In this document: one piece after another, positions 4,823 to 7,491 of the stretch
Position numbering within the stretch: the stretch's first letter is position 1
Layout: every line of letters begins with the position of its first letter
Assembly: GCA_900321365.1 (NCBI GenBank)
Contig: ONVT01000323.1
Location: 1-7,491 of the forward strand
Length of the DNA stretch: 7,491 bases
Origin: an uncultured Eubacteriales bacterium
GTDB taxonomy: Bacteria > Bacillota_A > Clostridia > Lachnospirales > Lachnospiraceae
Direction of reading: 5' to 3'
Notes under the pieces: generated by a model
What the model saw: the letters and a program-made list of their open reading frames with translations, nothing else
Database searches by the model: none
Told to the model about the DNA's origin: nothing
Made by a program: the position numbers and the translations under genes

Positions 4823-7393
4823 CGCTCCCTCTTTCCTTTTTTTCTTTCCTTCATACACGAAGGACAGCACCATCAGTCCCGCGCAGACCAGGCTTATGAC
4901 AAGCCCCTTCGTCATGCCGCCCGGCATGTAGGACAGGAGGATCTCATGCTCTCCGGCTGTGAGCGCAAGCCCCATCAGCGCCTCCCCGATACAGTCTGCC
5001 TCCACCGGACTGCCGTCCACGCTGCACTTCCAGTTCCGGTCCCACGGAACCGTGATCACCAGTTCCCCGTCCCTGTCAGCCGTGATCCTGCCCGACAGCG
5101 TGCTTCCCTGTACCTTCACATCCTCCAGCACGCACTGGGACAGCTTCGAGACAACCTCTTCCTCCAGGGCATCCGGACAGGTGTAGACCGTGGCGTTCTG
5201 GGTGGAGCCGTTGTTGATGGACGCCTTTACGGACGCGTCAAAGGAATCGTCACATGCCTCGATCACATACAGATGGTCCGTGAAGGTCGTATACGTCTTC
5301 GTAAACTCCGGCGTTGTGACGACCAGGTCCTTGACACGGTTTGGCAGGTAAACGTAGACCTGTTTCCCTTCCGGTATCCGGATTCCGCTGCTGACGCCGT
5401 CCTCCAGTGTGAGGTAGCGGTCAAGCGTATAGATCGGGCCCAGCCCGGTGGCAAGCCTGACAAAGTCTTCCTGTACATCGATCGGCGTCGGTCCGGACAG
5501 ATCCCACTCAGTGATCTCCGGATTTGCCAGGAAACCGATGGGAAGCGCGTTCTCATTCTTATATACGGTCAGATTGTTGTCCTTTGATACTTCCTCAAAC
5601 CCATACAGTGTGCTGCCCTTCCCGTTCGCGCTCAGGACATACCGGATGCCGAGCACGTCGTTCATCAGGTCCGTGACTCCGTTGTATCCGTTCTTGTTGG
5701 TACGGGCCTCCATGCCGATCCTGTCACAGAAGTTCGTGACGGACTGCTGCATCGTCGAATTGAACATGACCACGGAATTGCCTCCGCAGAAAAGCGTCAC
5801 GTTCCGCATTCTCTGCGCGTCCACCTCGGAACGGAACCAGTCCTCGTCCCCGATTTCCGCCATCAGCTCCTTATATGACTTCTGGTCCTGCAGGTAAATG
5901 GACCGGGTGACGGAGTCATTGCAGATAATCCCGTAGATTCCTGCAGCCCCTGCCTCCGTGATGCACAGGGCAGACAGCGCGAAGGCGGCCGCCCGGCGCG
6001 GAATACGCACGCGGCGAAGGACCAGAAGCAGGACGGCATACATGACAAGCAGGGCGATCGTAACCAGGAATACGCGATGGGGATAGGGATTTCCCTCGTA
6101 ATCCTTCCCGAACTGGCCGATCAGGCACACCAGCGCAAAGACAACCGGCACGCATCCTGCCAGAAGAACCCTCCACAGACGCATCCTTCGAAGATCTCTC
6201 AGGGCGTCATAGGACATGGTCAGCACAACCGCGATATAGACAAACGCAAACCGGTTCGGAAGCCCGTTCTGCTGATGGAATCCGTGCCAGATGTAGTTGA
6301 GCGTCTTCATGCTGAAGCTCAGGAGAAGGAATCCGGCAAGAGCAATCCGTGCGATCCTCTCCCGGAGCGTCAGGCGGCGGTCCAGCGCAAAGAGCAGCAC
6401 CAGGATCAGCACGATCACCCCGCAGTATGCGTTCAGCCCGACCTGGGTGTTGGCGATGTTGATCGGCGGTATCGTGGCAAAATGCGCAAGCATCATGTCC
6501 ACAAAGCTGTCAAAGCACTGCAGCGTCCAGGGAAACTGGTTGCTCTGCATTGCCTCGGAGGCAGTGAGCGCGCTGTAGGCCGGCAGGAGCACCATGGCCC
6601 CGCACCCGCCGGCAATGGCGGAAAACCATGCGAAGCGGAGAATCCTTGCGACGAGTCTGCGCACACCGCACCCGCCCCGGATGATGAGGCAGACCACAAA
6701 ATAGAGCACCGAAAAGATGCACAGCATAAACCCGATATAATAGTTGCACCAGATCCCGCAGCACAGCGCGACGCCATACAGCCTTCCGTCGGACGCGTCC
6801 GTGAGTGTGCGGTTTTCCACGATCCCGCAGATTCTCTCGATCCCGCACATGCACAGGGGGAGCATCGCCACCGAATCCAGCCACATCAGGTTGAAATAGT
6901 ACCCGATCAGGAAACTGCTCAGGGCGAACATCGTTCCAAAAGCCACGCTCAGCGCAAAAGACCTGGTATTCCTGCGGTGCAGATACCATGTCATGGTTCC
7001 GCCGCACAGGCCGATCTTGAGAAGGATCATCAGATCCATGAAGTCGCACACATTCGCGGTCGGAACGAGGGCGATCAGGAAGTTGAGCGGGCTTGCCAGA
7101 TAATAGGCCCAGGTCGCCCAGAAATTATAGCCCAGTCCGGCAGAAAAAGAATACAGGAGGCTGCCGCCCGTCGTCAGCTTCTCGTGATATTCCGTGTAAA
7201 ACGGAAGATACTGATGAAGGGAGTCTATGATCAATGCAGTCCCGTCGCCAAAGGGCCACAGCCCGATGACAATAAATCCGGCTCCTGCCAGAATCGTCGG
7301 GATCAGCATCCCGATCAAAAAATAATATACTCCCGTATGTCTGCGTGCTGCCTTCATGAATCTTTTCTTTCTTCCTGTTTCAGGAGCTGCCAT
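3878..7393 (-). CDS. YfhO-family membrane protein fused in frame to MurB
   Basis: A single 1171-codon frame encodes two normally separate proteins. Residues 1-857 are a YfhO-family membrane protein, a GT-C-like family linked in Bacillus to lipoteichoic acid glycosylation. It has a basic N-terminus, many hydrophobic spans between about 22 and 490, the conserved PFGDGTALIIDSLHQYLPFY (47-66), YYFNLMWLDSVAMLPL (165-180) and NGLPNRFAFVY (376-386). A large soluble extracellular domain follows (about 490-825) with the typical closing VPWDRNWKCSVDG (782-794) and AGEHEILLSYMPGG (813-826), then a last membrane helix (828-846). Residues 858-1171 are a complete MurB. A basic linker (GKKKRKEGA) replaces the expected stop. 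The linker contains an A7 tract, so the fusion may be a one-base artefact or slippage site. The ATG at 7393 has only a weak CAGG upstream; an in-frame ATG at 7357 is an alternative start. YfhO identity is confident; the fused product is not. Confidence 0.75.
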   Translation of the reverse strand: MAAPETGRKKRFMKAARRHTGVYYFLIGMLIPTILAGAGFIVIGLWPFGDGTALIIDSLHQYLPFYTEYHEKLTTGGSLLYSFSAGLGYNFWATWAYYLASPLNFLIALVPTANVCDFMDLMILLKIGLCGGTMTWYLHRRNTRSFALSVAFGTMFALSSFLIGYYFNLMWLDSVAMLPLCMCGIERICGIVENRTLTDASDGRLYGVALCCGIWCNYYIGFMLCIFSVLYFVVCLIIRGGCGVRRLVARILRFAWFSAIAGGCGAMVLLPAYSALTASEAMQSNQFPWTLQCFDSFVDMMLAHFATIPPINIANTQVGLNAYCGVIVLILVLLFALDRRLTLRERIARIALAGFLLLSFSMKTLNYIWHGFHQQNGLPNRFAFVYIAVVLTMSYDALRDLRRMRLWRVLLAGCVPVVFALVCLIGQFGKDYEGNPYPHRVFLVTIALLVMYAVLLLVLRRVRIPRRAAAFALSALCITEAGAAGIYGIICNDSVTRSIYLQDQKSYKELMAEIGDEDWFRSEVDAQRMRNVTLFCGGNSVVMFNSTMQQSVTNFCDRIGMEARTNKNGYNGVTDLMNDVLGIRYVLSANGKGSTLYGFEEVSKDNNLTVYKNENALPIGFLANPEITEWDLSGPTPIDVQEDFVRLATGLGPIYTLDRYLTLEDGVSSGIRIPEGKQVYVYLPNRVKDLVVTTPEFTKTYTTFTDHLYVIEACDDSFDASVKASINNGSTQNATVYTCPDALEEEVVSKLSQCVLEDVKVQGSTLSGRITADRDGELVITVPWDRNWKCSVDGSPVEADCIGEALMGLALTAGEHEILLSYMPGGMTKGLVISLVCAGLMVLSFVYEGKKKRKEGAMRGKMAVTEDCITDILDIVGEDAALEHEYMKKHTTFRIGGEADLFVLPASETDLVRVLMYCRQHALPYYVVGNGSNLLVSDEGYRGVIIQISRNLSGIRVYENRIEAQAGAMLSAVSRRALEESLTGMEGLSGIPGTLGGALTMNAGAFGYEMKDIVRSVRVLDQEGEIRTLSCGQMQFGYRTSIAQSQNLVILSAVLELEEGQKEQIAAVMEDLKQRRQSKQPLELPSAGSTFKRPEGYYAGALIDEAGLRGCREGGAQVSEKHCGFIVNTGGATARDVRRLIACVQQAVFDNSKVKLEPEVRMLGFEEDSSV
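4823..4831 (-). promoter_or_regulatory. Internal Shine-Dalgarno sequence for murB
   Basis: On the minus strand GAGGGAGCG lies directly before the ATG at 4822, and AAGGA lies a little further upstream. The sequence between the first ATG (4822) and the second (4810) is also purine-rich (GAGGGGG at 4820-4814) and could serve the second start. A ribosome binding site placed inside the 3' end of the YfhO frame argues that murB was, or still is, initiated independently. Confidence 0.55.
4837..4843 (-). other. A7 homopolymer at the YfhO/MurB junction (candidate frameshift or slippage site)
   Basis: Seven consecutive A on the minus strand (T4837-4843 on plus) fall in the codons for the Lys-rich linker. 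With seven A the frame runs on into MurB. With six A it would read Gly-Lys-Lys-Lys-Gly-Lys-Arg-Glu-Arg and stop at TGA (4821-4819). That TGA overlaps the murB ATG as ATGA and would give an 857-residue YfhO. The tract is not in the phase of a canonical A-AAA-AAG ribosomal -1 slippery heptamer. Transcriptional slippage, a genuine indel or a sequencing error are the more likely explanations. Confidence 0.7.
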
Positions 7394-7404
7394 GAAATTG
7401 CCTG

Positions 7405-7491
7405 TGAAGTAAGGACCTGTACATAAATTACTTATACATCCTGCTTGTCTTTTCCTCCGGGTGTACCAGGCAAAAAAACCTTACATAGCCC
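7405..7491. repeat. Right arm of the 87-bp perfect terminal inverted repeat
   Basis: This is the exact reverse complement of bases 1-87. On this side the arm lies upstream of the operon and ends only 11 bases before the YfhO start codon, so it makes up nearly the whole 5' leader. The stem-loop and second direct-repeat unit found next to the left arm are absent here: beyond 7405 the sequence goes straight to the gene's initiation region. Confidence 0.95.
7472..7491 (-). terminator. Possible terminator half of an upstream gene outside the window
   Basis: On the minus strand the window opens with GGGCTATGTAAGG followed by seven T. This could be the descending arm and U-tract of an intrinsic terminator ending a gene located beyond 7491. 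It would explain why the operon seems to start here. The other stem arm is not visible, so this remains a guess supported only by the arm-plus-U-tract layout. Confidence 0.3.

Larger units (their letters stand above)
7394..7491 (-). other. Leader upstream of the YfhO gene; no convincing promoter seen
   Basis: This 98-nt stretch lies between the window edge and the first ATG and is almost entirely the right inverted repeat arm (7405-7491). Read on the minus strand, a TATAAG hexamer (7436-7431) resembles a -10 box, but no TTGACA-like -35 sits about 17 bp upstream of it, so I do not call a promoter. The translation signal before the ATG is weak (CAGG about 7 nt away). The real promoter may be outside the window. 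Confidence 0.4.

Noticed and set aside
4724..5587. 287-codon plus-strand ORF opposite the YfhO C-terminal domain
   Set aside because: It is an antisense shadow rich in His, Arg and Asp with no recognisable protein features.
6077..7426. 449-codon plus-strand ORF antisense to the YfhO region
   Set aside because: It lies wholly opposite a well-supported gene, has a low-complexity His/Gln/Pro/Arg-rich translation with no recognisable domain, and arises from the codon bias of the GC-rich sense gene.
1..7491. Transposon, integrative element or plasmid bounded by terminal inverted repeats
   Set aside because: The content is core chromosomal genes in conserved order, with no transposase, integrase, relaxase or replication gene. 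Target-site duplications cannot be assessed because the repeats reach the window edges.

Overview
The window looks like a piece of a Bacillota (Firmicutes) chromosome, most likely from a GC-rich Clostridia/Lachnospiraceae-type organism. The main evidence is the murB-rapZ-whiA order, which is a hallmark of that phylum, together with strong AGGAGG/GGGAGG-type ribosome binding sites and a YfhO-family membrane protein. The assignment rests on gene content and style only; no rRNA or other phylogenetic marker is present.

Every convincing gene is on the minus strand, so the window reads from right to left. The order of transcription is: a short AT-richer leader (7394-7491); a 1171-codon ORF joining a YfhO-family membrane protein to MurB (7393-3878); rapZ (3825-2971); whiA (2962-2015); an MFS-type transporter (1999-791); and a cytidylate-kinase-like protein (768-130). 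Gaps are 52, 8, 15 and 22 nt, so this reads as a single operon. The plus-strand ORFs here, up to 449 codons, are antisense shadows of these genes.

The genes fit a cell-envelope and growth-control theme. MurB makes UDP-MurNAc for peptidoglycan. YfhO-type proteins work in glycosylation of envelope polymers. RapZ is a P-loop nucleotide-binding regulator. WhiA is a DNA-binding protein tied to division and growth. The transporter and the kinase-like protein have no assignable substrate.

Two things stand out. First, the first 87 bases and the last 87 bases are perfect reverse complements of each other, so the whole operon is bracketed by an inverted repeat that reaches both window edges. This may be a real genomic repeat or invertible segment, or a consequence of how the contig was cut at a repeat. 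Second, YfhO and MurB are in one uninterrupted frame, but the junction holds an A7 tract, a Shine-Dalgarno-like sequence and two in-frame ATGs. Loss of a single A would separate the two genes with a classic ATGA stop/start overlap. The fusion is therefore either a homopolymer artefact, a recent natural fusion, or a slippage-controlled arrangement.

The only non-coding stretches are the two ends (about 130 and 98 nt) and the short spacers. I saw no tRNA, rRNA, CRISPR array, transposase or phage gene.
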